Source: Adiantum capillus-veneris
Taxonomy: Eukaryota; Streptophyta; Polypodiopsida; Polypodiales; Pteridaceae
NCBI GenBank assembly: GCA_014529385.2
Contig: CM043969.1
Coordinates: 13,279,446 to 13,341,445 of the forward strand
DNA length: 62,000 bases
Reading direction: 5' to 3'
Shown here: one piece after another, positions 1-9,331 of the stretch
How the letters are laid out: each line of letters begins with the position of its first letter
Position numbering within the stretch: position 1 is the first letter of the stretch
Position numbers and translations under genes: made by a program
Notes under the pieces: generated by a model
Databases searched by the model: none
Seen by the model: only the letters and a program-made list of their open reading frames with translations
What the model was told of the DNA's origin: nothing

Positions 1-94
1 AGAATGCGAGGAGACAACACATATACAAGAAGTCGAGGAGGCTGAAGATACAGTCGACCTTGAGGTTGAGGCAATTGAAGTACAAAGAAGTAAG

Positions 95-575
95 ATGCTC
101 TCTATGAAAACCACAGAAATCAAACTACCTTTGGATGTCAATAACTTCACTGAGAAGCATGCTCAGATGATGCTGCCTACTGTGCCTGACTTCAGGATTG
201 GAGACAGGACCTATATCTTTTTACATGATGTGCAAAGCATCTTTTATTTAAGGGAGGACTTCTCCCTGTCTATCATTTCCAGAGTCCAAGAGGAGAGGAG
301 TGGATTTGTTTCAGAGGATAGTAGTGATGATGAGGGAATGGAAACATCCAGCAATCCAATGGAATGCCTGAGAAGATGCTTTGAGAAAGCTGAAAAATAC
401 AAGGAGACACTACCTGATGAAGCCACCTTCCAAGCAATAAGACAAAGCCTAAGACCATCAACAAGTAACAAAGAAGTGGAGGATTGGTTTAACCATTCAG
501 GTCAGGGGTTAACTACATCTGTAGACCTGTGGGTGGCAGAAAAACCTCTTTCTGCAGGATGAGAGATTCATGGTA

Positions 576-610
<35 letters not shown>

Positions 611-1052
611 TACTCAGACATGATATGTGCAGTCTTGGATTGCTAACAAGGATGACTTCCTTCGGAGGCGGACTCGAGAGTATCGTGGAAGGGATGCGGC
701 CCTAGCGCAGTACCTTTCAAAGCTTTGCGAGTCGCCGATAGTAAATTCCATGTCACAAGAGGGTTCAATAGCAACTTACACCTTAAAGACACTATCACGC
801 TTCTTGGGTGGACCCGTGCTGCCCAAAAGTGCAGATAAAGTCATTCTTGTGGACAAAGTGTTTGCTAGAGATTGTTTTGGTTACTGCCCGGGCTATACAG
901 GTGGTCGGGTAGCGTATTACTACACTTACACAACAATGGAACTAGCTCTTGGTAGACAAAACCCAGATGAACTTTTAGAGTATGGCAAACATCTGATGAT
1001 TCGTTACAAGGGTGATGTGCCAAAAAACAAAATTGAACCTTCAAAATCTTGA
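95..1052 (+). pseudogene. F2 companion gene, module A copy (5' end outside window)
   Basis: Two exons are visible: one ending at the ATG before the GTAACT donor at 573, and one from 633 (after a tatgtgcag acceptor) to the stop at 1052. I do not recognise the family. It is related to the genes at 21228-22280 and 40599-42346. The shared pieces are a G-x-x-Y/F-x-x-L-x-D-I/V segment, an LRED-x-x-L motif, the GTAACT donor at the same protein position in the 40.6-kb copy, and a second exon of the type DDFLRR...GRDAALAQYL followed by a GG-x-x-LP stretch. The first exon needs a frame change shortly before its donor (the open frame ends at 562), so this copy is probably dead. It ends 5 bp before the stop of the oppositely oriented F1 gene. 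The true start lies left of the window. The function is unknown; the repeated pairing with F1 suggests a transposon accessory protein. Confidence 0.6.
581..606. repeat. (GT)n microsatellite in F2 intron
   Basis: Thirteen uninterrupted GT units directly follow the splice donor of the F2 module A intron. Confidence 0.95.
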
Positions 1053-1057
1053 TACAC

Positions 1058-1333
1058 TTAAAGTAGCAATTGTATAAGATCATGTATTACAGAAATTTTG
1101 TACAATGTCATCCACTCAGAGTATCTTTCTCCACTTGTGGTTTGGTTCACATACACCATTGTCTCTCTCCACCTTCGTTGACTTTCACGAGCACCGGAGT
1201 TGTTGTATGCCATTGATCTTTTAACTTTTTGTTGTTGTAAATGTCTGATGGCTTGTGCTCTTGCTGAATAGGCCAAGACTTCTTTTGCTTGCATTCGATG
1301 AATGATTCTACGATAGAACCATTCAAATAGTTC
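1058..1333 (-). pseudogene. F1 C-terminal coding segment, module A, cut off by the CACTA insertion
   Basis: The minus-strand frame ends at 1058 and runs back into the CACTA left end at 1334. Removing the CACTA element and one TTC copy joins it to the F1 frame at 9332 without a gap. It begins LFEWFYRRIIHR and continues as a basic helical tail. The module C copy at 42321-42690 has the same continuation (KANSLLEL followed by a W-x-Y-R and an IHR motif), which shows that this stretch belongs to F1. Its stop lies 5 bp from the stop of the convergent F2 gene. Confidence 0.7.
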
Positions 1334-1369
1334 CACTACAAGAGGTTGTGTGCTCTTGTGACGCTGTTA

Positions 1370-1612
1370 GCGACGGAAATACACTGGGTTTTAATAACCC
1401 CCGGCGTCGCTAAAACCGTCACTAATAGCGTCGCTATGAGAGCATCGCTATTTGCGTCGCTATAGGCGTCGCTATAAGCGTCGCTATATAGAGACGGTCA
1501 TAGCGACGCTCATAGCGACGGTTATAGCGACGTTTACACAGAAGTCTATAGCGACGCTCATAGCGACGCTACAGAGCCATAAATAGCGACGGTTATAGCG
1601 ACGCCCGAGAGA
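1370..1612. repeat. Left subterminal repeat cluster of the CACTA element
   Basis: About thirteen copies of the heptamer AGCGACG or its complement occur in roughly 240 bp, often extended to TAGCGACGCTCATAGCGACG. Copies in the left half read CGTCGCT and those in the right half AGCGACG, so the cluster can fold back on itself. It is probably the binding region for the element's own DNA-binding protein. Confidence 0.9.
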
Positions 1613-1985
1613 TTTTTTTTTTTGGTGACAGGGCATTGAATGCCCTGCCACCCATCAACCATATTGTACTTGATTCACTTTTTTAAAAAAGTGCAAGGGT
1701 AGATAATAGACCCAAAATAGTCGCCCACAAGACGCATTGTTTGCAAAATTGACAAGCGTAAAATTGACAATTGTACACATCATAGGCAAAATGAATTGAT
1801 TGGCAAATGTAATAATGACAATTGTACAACATCATAGGCATAAAGAATTGATTGGCAAAATGAACTGCGGTGACAAATGTAATAATATACATGGTTCAAA
1901 AAGACGTATAAAATCCGTCTCATGATACATAAGCTATGAGAAACCCTAAACTAATGCTATCTAGCTACGGCTAAACTGACGTCGT

Positions 1986-3247
1986 CTAGTCAGACGTCTC
2001 ATCGCGTCCAAGCGGCGTATCTGTCGGATTCTGCAAAAAAAGACAATAAGACAGCTTTCAGTAAGTACAAACATATAACGACATTTATAAAACAATACAA
2101 AAAATAGAAAAGAGTAAACCCTAATACTAACCATGCCGCCGCGAGAACTGAGAATGTCCATCAGGGCGTTTAAGCCCTTCCTGCCTGCGTACTCGCGCTC
2201 GTACGGTGTGGGATCACGTCCTGTCATCGACCACTGTCAAAACATACAAAGAATTCATTATGTTAGAATTAAAAAACTCATTAACCCTAAACTATCGAAC
2301 ATAAAGAGCAATGCGAAAACACTTACAAAATCGGCCTCAAATGATGCCCATCCACCGCTCCCCAAGTGGTGCGAGCTCCCTGCCTCTACTCGCGCTCTGG
2401 CTGTATCCTTTTGTTGCTTCCACTTGTCGAGATTCTCGCGCGCTGCTTTCTTCGCATTCTTCCAATCTTCTTTGGCCAGCCAATCTGGCCTGTTCCACCC
2501 ATGCTTGATTGCTTTTTGCACTTCGGAACGCTTGTGTTTGCAGTATTCGCGCATTCGAATCTTCATCAGGTCTTCATTGAAGTGCTGATCCCGTGTTGGA
2601 ACGGGAAACTCATCATGAAGTATGCTGATGACTCTGTTTTTTAAATCACTTGGTACTTCACTCCATTTGTTTAGTATGTAGTGTCTAAACAGATGAGAGA
2701 AAAGACCACGCATGCGCGAGATCACCTTCTTGCCGTCATCATCCATGATGATGCCGCCGCTGAAGTCGACGGAGTAAGGCAAGCCCTCTGGCCGGTGACG
2801 CGTGAACCTGGGTGTCCCGGCAGGGGTCTCTAGCGGCGTGTCGATGGGGGTACGGACGTCAGGTGTCTCCACCGGCATTTGGGCCCCGAAGCGAGGAGTG
2901 TCGAGTGGGGTGGCCCCTGGCGGAGTAGGTAGAGGTGTGTAGCTGCTAGGAACAGTCAGCCGTGCAAAACCTGGCGTAGATGGCGATGCTGTGGCTGGTG
3001 TGGGGGTGGGCAAAGAAGGGGAGCGTAAAGAGCCTCGTCGAACACGAGGCGGTGTGGAGGCATCGGTGGCGGAATCCCCACAACAACCGCCACCGCCACC
3101 ACTAGAGTGCCGGTGTCTAGACGAGTGTGAAGCTCATCTCGTCGACGCCGAAGCTTCGGAGCGCGCCGAATGCTCCGAAATAGAGGGAGATGCGGATGGA
3201 GTAGAAACGCGCGGTGACAAAGAAGAAAGAAACTCCTCATCATCCAT
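1986..3247 (-). pseudogene. Second CACTA protein (plant Ptta/En/Spm transposase-type), three exons, one nonsense codon
   Basis: The reading frame starts at ATG 3247, just after an acceptor (ttaatgcag), and runs in one frame to 2327, then through exons 2132-2233 and 1986-2030. The introns have GTAAGT and GTTAGT donors with AG acceptors, and all junctions are phase 0. The N-terminal half is Ser/Thr/Pro-rich with a TPLxTP-type repeat. The second half has the W-S-E-V-P..K..v......F...R pattern, a basic helical stretch and a GRDPTPYERE motif, all typical of the plant Ptta/En/Spm transposase family (TNPA-like role, subterminal DNA binding). The frame is intact except for a single TGA at 3134-3136, probably from CGA. 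It is encoded downstream of TNP2 on the same strand. Family assignment comes from motifs recognised by eye. Confidence 0.75.
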
Positions 3248-3520
3248 ACCTGCATTAAACACACGAATATTTAAACTTAATATTGAATGAATAGAGTAGA
3301 CAATGACGCAAAGACCATTAAATACAATGACGTAATGACGCATATAAATACAATGACGCAATGAATTGAGTGATAGAAGAGGCAAGTCGAAAACTCAGAA
3401 TTTTCAATCAAAAGATGTGAGCGCCATGGAAGGTACTTAGAGAGCCAGAGCTTTTACAACCCGGAGCAAAATTGTTCAAATACAATATTTGTGGCTTTAA
3501 GAGATCTCTCTCTCATCCTC

Positions 3521-6500
3521 TTATAACTCAACATAACTTCCTATATCTATATAGAGATCTCCGTTTAAACACATATCCTCTGTTTCATTTTTTAGCTCCT
3601 CTGCATGCATCCCATATAGAGTAGTAGCATCTTGATGCTCGTCTGGCACCACCGCAGCGGCTTCTGATTGAGCATCTTCTCTGATCTCCTCCATTGATGC
3701 CGTTGTGATTGGCACATGGTAGCCTTCATACGTCCTTGCACTACGAGGGGCTACCTCTATGACGTACCACCAGTTTGATGTAGACTTTGTAGGATGAAAT
3801 ATTACCTGCAAGAGCCACATAACTTACATGAGAGCTTTCAAGCACATAACTTGTAAAAGGGGGATGTTAACTATTTACATACTTACTTGTTCACAATGCT
3901 CTGGTAGTACGAAAGTGTCTCTTAGGTCAGTCCATTTCTTAGTAGAATCCACCTCAAGAGAACCAGACTCTCCTCTACGCACAGTAGCGTTGCGACCCTC
4001 CATGATTATCTTGAACCATTGCACGTCGAACAAGTCGACCAAAAATCCTCTGTAATAGATCCTCAAAATCTCTTGCAGCGTGCCGAAGTAAGTGAGTTCC
4101 GCCACCACAGGATCTGCATCAGAGGAACGTCGTCGACTAGACTGTTCAAATTTTGCCATGATTCCACAATCTTGAGTAAAACGCTTTTTGTCGATTCATT
4201 CCACCCTAAAATGTCGACCTTTACACCATGCTGCTGTGTATGACTTATACTACAACGAACAAAGATTATGAGTGGCCGTTCAAACGTTTAGAAATAAAGT
4301 CACTAGCATGTCGTACATTGCAAACTTACCTTGGTCGCGCAACCCCGAGAGTACTCCCACTCTTCCTCAGTCACTTCGTCACCGCATTGTTGTGCGCTTT
4401 TCAATTGGTTGTGCAACCATCTTAAGCTCATGAAGGTTGGTAGGCTCTCCAGAATCGTCGAATAGTGCATCGGTGGTCATCTTCCCCGTCTCCACTCGAT
4501 TCGTGCCCTTTGTCGCTCTTGCTTTGCATCCTCATATTGTGAAATCCACTTTTGCATCACTGGATTGTGAAGCATGCAAAATCGGTTGATTTTAGCCTCT
4601 AGATCTTCCGTCATCTTCTTCTCAACACCGAGATTGCACATGACAATCCCAGATATGCGCTCATCATCTATGGTTTGCCATAGCGTGTCCCGGGCTTTAT
4701 CAAATCCGTCTAGCCACTCTCTAATGTACACTAGGGACTCTGATACCAACCAACCTTCTGCCATGCTACCCTCCGGACGTGCCTTTTGACGCACATATCC
4801 CTTAAGCGTTTTCATGAAACGCTCTAAGAAGAACATCCATCTGGAATGAACTGTGCCAGCTATTTCCACCTCATCAACTATGTGAACAAGAAGATGCACC
4901 TGAATGGTTAGCATGGTAGTAGGAAAATGTTTCTCAAACATGCACACAAGCTCCGCAACATTTAGTTTGGCGAATGGTATGGAGTCTACATTGATCTCCT
5001 TTTGTGAGATCCATTGCACCAGCTTTGCAAGTTTGTAGATTGTGTTACGGATGTCAAGAGACAAACATCCCTCAATGGCAACCGGTAAAATAAACTGTAA
5101 AGTATGTGCAGCAATGATATTAAAGTCCACATTTTATGCAATGATATTAAAGTCCACTATGAACGTACCTGACACATTTTATGCCAATCGTGTGACTTCA
5201 AACCGGTAAGCTTTCCTTCTTTAGTAAAACACGTTCGGAGCGAGTGCATTACGCCAGTGGGGGTCCGCAAAGATCGAATGGTCTCTTTTACTTTGCGTTC
5301 TTGGGCTCCTGTGAAAATCCATGGTGCTTTAGGGAGTTTTATCGATCCATCAGACGCTGTTTGCGGCCAATATTGCTCCATACGATCCACATGTCTAAGG
5401 TCAACTCTGGCTCCCAAAGTATCTTTCTTGCCGGTCAGATGGTCCCATAGTAGATTACCCACATTCTTGAATATGTGCATTGGATCGAGCAAGTGATTGA
5501 TCATGAGTTGGGGCCAGTATGGTAACTCGTACCATAGAGATAGTCTCTTCATCCCTGGAGGCAATCTGTCATCACACATCTCCTTCTGCTCTAACCATGC
5601 TTGTGCAGACATCCTTGGTGGCTCTCTTCCCAAAAAGCCGTCGCGTAACACATGATTCTCTGGAAGATACGCTTGATGACCTTCGTAGATTTGCTTCTTC
5701 AGTGAGGGCGCCCTACGTGCATTTAGTCTAGGTCCACATGTGACACATACTCTGTATCCGCTTGTTTGAAGCCCTGCATGTATACACATGATAATAGATC
5801 AACTATGGGAAAAAACAAGATTTACAGTGTCTGAGTGAGGAGTGTCAATAGATCACCTGAGCATTCTGTTAGCCCGGGATAGTCATGCATGGTCCACATT
5901 AGAATGCCTCTGATCAAAGCATTCTGTTGTCCTGTGTGTCGGCTCATATCCACCACCTCTATGCCAATCCACAATTGTTGTAGCTCTTCCAATAGTGGAC
6001 GAAGATACACATCCATATTCCCCACTTTATATTGCCCTGGCACAATCAAGCTTAGCCATAGGTGCCCCTTCTTCGTAGTCAACCACGGGGGAATGTTGTA
6101 GTTGACGATGACAACGGGCCATACACTGTAAGATGTTGATCTTTGACCAAATGGATTTACGCCATCCATAGCCAGGCCTAAGCGCAAATTTCGAGCTTCC
6201 CTGGCAAAATCTGACCATGTTCCATCTATATGTTTCCAGGCTGCGCAATCTGCAGGAATTCGTAGCACACCATCCGAAGATTTATTCTCCTCATGCCATG
6301 ATGCTAGGGCGGCCATGGACTTACATTCGAAGAAATGCTTGATGCGAGGAAGCAGAGGAAAATGTCGCAAAACCTTTTGTGGAATTTTTGTCCCGTGGAG
6401 ATCTACTCGATATCTTTCGGAATCACATTTCGGACACTTCTCCATGTCTATGTATTCCCCTCTGAAAAGAATGCAGTCATTAGGACAAGCGTGGATAGAA

Positions 6501-7199
6501 TTGTAATCCATCCCCAAGTTTCGCAAAATCTTTCTTGCTTCATCTCGGGAATCTGGCATCACATTGTCAGCTGGTAGTATGTGCTCTTTAAGCAATCTAC
6601 ACAACATAAAAATACGATACAGTCGTGTAAAAATCTATCAGATCATTATACATTTAGAGTGTGACCTGAAAAGCGCTGTGACGCTAGTGTCACTCCATCC
6701 AAACTTTGCCTGCATGTTGAGAAGAACCAGGAGTTCTTTTTAATCTAGACATACGTGCTCCATTATACAATGGCGTATCGGCTTCACTTTTCATATCATC
6801 ATAGATAAGCCTTTCTGAATCCATGATCGTCTCGATCATTTCATCAATCTCGGGCTCAAACATTGCCTCGTTGGGAATGTGCTCTGCATGATCATCCCCC
6901 GAGCTGTCAGAGGCTACATCTTGTGGCCTCACATATGCTGCTTGACCAAAGCGCCTGCGAACACATCTATTGGGTTGCAAGATTGCTGCTTGTTGGCCAG
7001 CGTCAGAGTCCGACGAGTTATAATTGGCAACAACTCGATCTATAATAGATGGATCGAACTTGCCAAATTCGCGAACGTGTTGCAAAGAAACACGTCTTGT
7101 CCGTCGCACAGCATGCTTGCATTGATTACAAGGACATAAGACCCTCGTTGAGAGATAGGTGTTTCGGTTGGACGGTCCCACATCCTCGTCACTACTCAT
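3521..7199 (-). pseudogene. TNP2-like CACTA transposase, multi-exon, frameshifted
   Basis: The start is ATG 7199. Visible exons are 7199-6666, 6596-5857, 5773-5169 and 5094 to about 4477, then a poorly resolved stretch ending at 4330, 4183-3887 and 3805-3521. All named junctions have GT..AG ends and keep phase. Domain order follows the TNP2 family: an N-terminal CPCNQC zinc-binding segment; the Transposase_21 core with HACPNDCILFRG, LAMDGVNPFG and HDYPGL..SG; a CVTCGP segment; GLKSHDWH; then DUF4218 (VHLLVHIVDEVE, ERFMKTLKGYVR); RFTQDCGI; and DUF4216 (LTYFG.LQEI.....F.VDLFDVQWF). The protein catalyses cut-and-paste movement. A run of five A on the coding strand (6737-6741) shifts the frame before the first intron; four would keep it open. 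The region between 4477 and 4330 also changes frame, by intron or indel. Confidence 0.9.
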
Positions 7200-7592
7200 A
7201 ATGAGGATAAAAATCTTATAACCTGGACAACAAATTTAATATTCTATTGGCATTCTTCGTCTTATCTCTCTCTCTCTCTCTCTCTACCTCACATTCTCTA
7301 GTCATGTCCAATCCCCGCACACCTCGGTCTAGAGGTGCACGGAGATTAGAACCACCGGATTATAATCTCGTCTTTATTGGTCAATACCTATATTTGTGGG
7401 TACAAGAAATCTACAGACCCACGTCTACATGATACTGCATGTAGTGGACAAAACCCCTTTGCCTCTTCTCTAGCTGTAGCACTTCACAGCATCTTAACAT
7501 CTTTTCACAGTAGATCTTTTCACTGTTCGTCTAACTCTAAACCCTAAACCGTAAGTAATTCTTGCGTGGACTCGATCTAACGTAAATAAGCG

Positions 7593-8460
7593 TAAATCTA
7601 AATAAACGTAAATCTAACTAAAAATAAACCTAAATCTAATTTAACGTAAGTCTACATCTAACCTAATCTTTAATGTCATTTGGGATAGTTTCCTACGACG
7701 TTAAAACTCTCTTCTTCTTGTGTGTGTGTGTGTGTGGGTAAACCTAAGTTTAATCTAATATAACATAAATCTAAATCTAACGTAAATTATGTTATATTAA
7801 AAACAAAGAACTAAACTAACAGGGATTATAAGAACCTTAAAACTGATTTAACACATAATTTTTCACATAACTCGACAAGAGTTGGCATTCTCATCACTAA
7901 AGATGTGAGAGTTAACTTCCGGCGGTGACGCTGCCTCATCTCCATCCACATCTGACGACAGCAATTGGCCCTTTAGACCGTTCTTGCTCTTGTTACTAAC
8001 TTTGAAGTTGCTGTTGAATGACTAGAGGTTATCTAGATGGTCATTGTGTCGGGGATGTAGTGACTCTTGCCGCCCTGAAGATCCACCTTCTTCCCTATCT
8101 TCTGAAGACATTTCACCAGCACTTTTGGATCGACGGAGCCCACCATGAGTGAAGTCAGCAATACCCTATATTCCATTAAGGGCTTTCTTCATCCGCTTCA
8201 TGCAGGCATCGCAGTCTATGGAGACCTAAATCTAATATAATATAACGTAAATCTAAATCTAGCGTAAATAAACGTAAATCTAATTAAAAATAAACCTAAA
8301 TCTAATCTAATTTAACTTAAATAAACCTAAATCTAATCTAATTTAACTTAAATAAACCTAAATCTAATTTAACGTAAGTCTACATCTAACTTAATTTTTA
8401 ACGTCTTTTAGGATAGTTTCCTACGACGTTATAACTCTCTTCTTCTTGTGTGTGTGCGCG
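7593..8460. repeat. AT-rich duplicated blocks inside the CACTA element
   Basis: A block made of TAAACCTAAATCTAA-like units followed by a conserved segment (TAGTTTCCTACGACGTTA...CTTCTTCTTGTG) occurs at about 7600-7735 and again at about 8265-8455. The second copy has extra internal TAATCTAATTTAACTTAAATAAACC units. The two blocks flank the captured HMA fragment. The units are not telomeric. No gene of the element itself is seen between 7200 and 9330. Confidence 0.75.
7863..8222 (-). pseudogene. Captured fragment of a heavy-metal-associated (HMA) domain gene
   Basis: On the minus strand from 8222 the frame reads SIDCDACMKRMKKALNGI, the HMA beta1/alpha1 region with its CxxC metal-binding pair. 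After a stop and a small frame change comes GSVDPKVLVKCLQKIGKK, the beta3/alpha2 region of the same domain. A degenerate tail then runs to a TGA at 7863-7865. About ten residues between the halves are missing. The order and spacing match plant HIPP-type metallochaperones. It lies between the two duplicated AT-rich blocks and in the same orientation as the transposase genes, so it looks like host DNA picked up by the CACTA element. It is not functional in this form. Confidence 0.7.
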
Positions 8461-8639
8461 TGTGTGGATGTGTGTGCCAATAAAAAGAGATAAATGGTAT
8501 AACCTTTCTATCACCCATGCCAAGTATGATAGATTGGTTATGCCATTTCCCTCTTGAATAATAGGTCTTGAGTTCAACTCCTCGTCTGCTAGATCTTTAG
8601 GTCTTTTAATTTTAATTAGTTTCCTACAACGTTAAATTA

Positions 8640-8860
8640 GTTTCTCTCTCTTTCTCTCTCAATGTGTGTGCGTTTTTTTGGATCGTATGCATGTTTTCTC
8701 TCTCTTTTCCTCTCTCAATGTGTGCGTTTTTTGTTTATGCATGTTCTCTCTCTCTTTTCCTCTCTCAATGCGTGCGTTTTTTGTTTATGCATGCTCTCTC
8801 TCTCTTTTCCTCTCTCAATGTGTGTGTGCATTCTTTGTTTATGTATGTGTGTGTGCGTTT
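8640..8860. repeat. Minisatellite, about 51-53-bp unit, four copies
   Basis: The unit is TCTCTCTTTTCCTCTCTCAA followed by TGTGTGCGTTTTTTGTTTATGCATG. It repeats about four times with small changes, the first and last copies being the most diverged. Open frames across it are composition artefacts. Confidence 0.85.
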
Positions 8861-8871
8861 TTGTTTATGTT

Positions 8872-8875
<4 letters not shown>

Positions 8876-8915
<40 letters not shown>

Positions 8916-9058
8916 AACACTATGTGTGTGTGTATGTGTGTGAGAGAGAGAGAGAGGGAGAGAGAAAGAGGGGAAGGGAACATGAGAGTGAGGAGAGGGA
9001 AGGAGCATACCTGGCTCTCCTTCCTCTCCTCGTGTGTGTGTGTGTGTGTGTGGAGAAG

Positions 9059-9101
<43 letters not shown>
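8876..9101. repeat. (CT)n, (GA)n and (GT)n microsatellites
   Basis: (CT)n lies at about 8876-8912, (GA)n at about 8940-8975, (GT)n at 9032-9051 and (GA)n at about 9063-9101. CT and GA tracts on the same strand can pair with each other. No gene is seen. Confidence 0.9.
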
Positions 9102-9108
<7 letters not shown>

Positions 9109-9131
9109 CGTTACCTGCTCCTTGCTTGAGG

Positions 9132-9172
9132 GCGCCGAAAAACTCAGATCTGAGATCTGAGTTTTTGGGCGC
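9132..9172. repeat. 41-bp near-perfect palindrome near the CACTA right end
   Basis: The arms 9132-9151 and 9153-9172 are 20 bp each with one mismatch around a single central G (core CAGATCTGAGATCTG). It can extrude as a cruciform. It lies about 160 bp inside the right terminus. Confidence 0.9.
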
Positions 9173-9185
9173 GCTCTGTTATTTT

Positions 9186-9316
9186 TTTAGCCCAGTCGGC
9201 GTCGCTATGAGCGTCGCTATGAGTGTCGCAAATTTACAAATAAATTTGCGACGCTCATAGCGACGTCGGGATTTTTTTTTTGAGCGTCGTTGTGTGAGCG
9301 TCGCTAATATGAATAG
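9186..9316. repeat. Right subterminal repeat cluster of the CACTA element
   Basis: About five exact copies of CGTCGCT/AGCGACG plus variants are arranged as an inverted repeat around AAATTTACAAATAAATTT. It mirrors the larger cluster at the left end. Confidence 0.88.
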
Positions 9317-9331
9317 CCTCTTGTAGTGTTC

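Larger units (their letters stand above)
1334..9328 (-). mobile_element. Complete CACTA (En/Spm-like) DNA transposon, 7,995 bp
   Basis: The ends are perfect 12-bp inverted repeats, CACTACAAGAGG at 1334-1345 and its complement at 9317-9328. They are flanked by a 3-bp target duplication TTC (1331-1333 and 9329-9331), the expected size for CACTA elements. Clusters of an AGCGACG/CGTCGCT heptamer lie inside both ends, as expected for transposase-binding subterminal repeats. On the minus strand it encodes a TNP2-like transposase (3521-7199) and a second transposon protein (1986-3247). It also contains a captured HMA gene piece (7863-8222), a 51-53-bp minisatellite and a perfect-centre palindrome. 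It sits inside the C-terminal coding part of the F1 gene of module A. Both element genes are broken, so mobility would now need help in trans. The exact ends and duplication make the call secure. Confidence 0.97.

Noticed and set aside
7540-8400. Telomere-like TAAACCTAAATCTAA tracts
   Set aside because: They resemble but never match the plant CCCTAAA heptamer in tandem, and they lie inside a CACTA element.
8662-9260. Three overlapping plus-strand frames rich in Ser/Leu/Cys/Arg/Glu
   Set aside because: They arise from the minisatellite and CT/GA/GT microsatellites; no domain and no codon structure.
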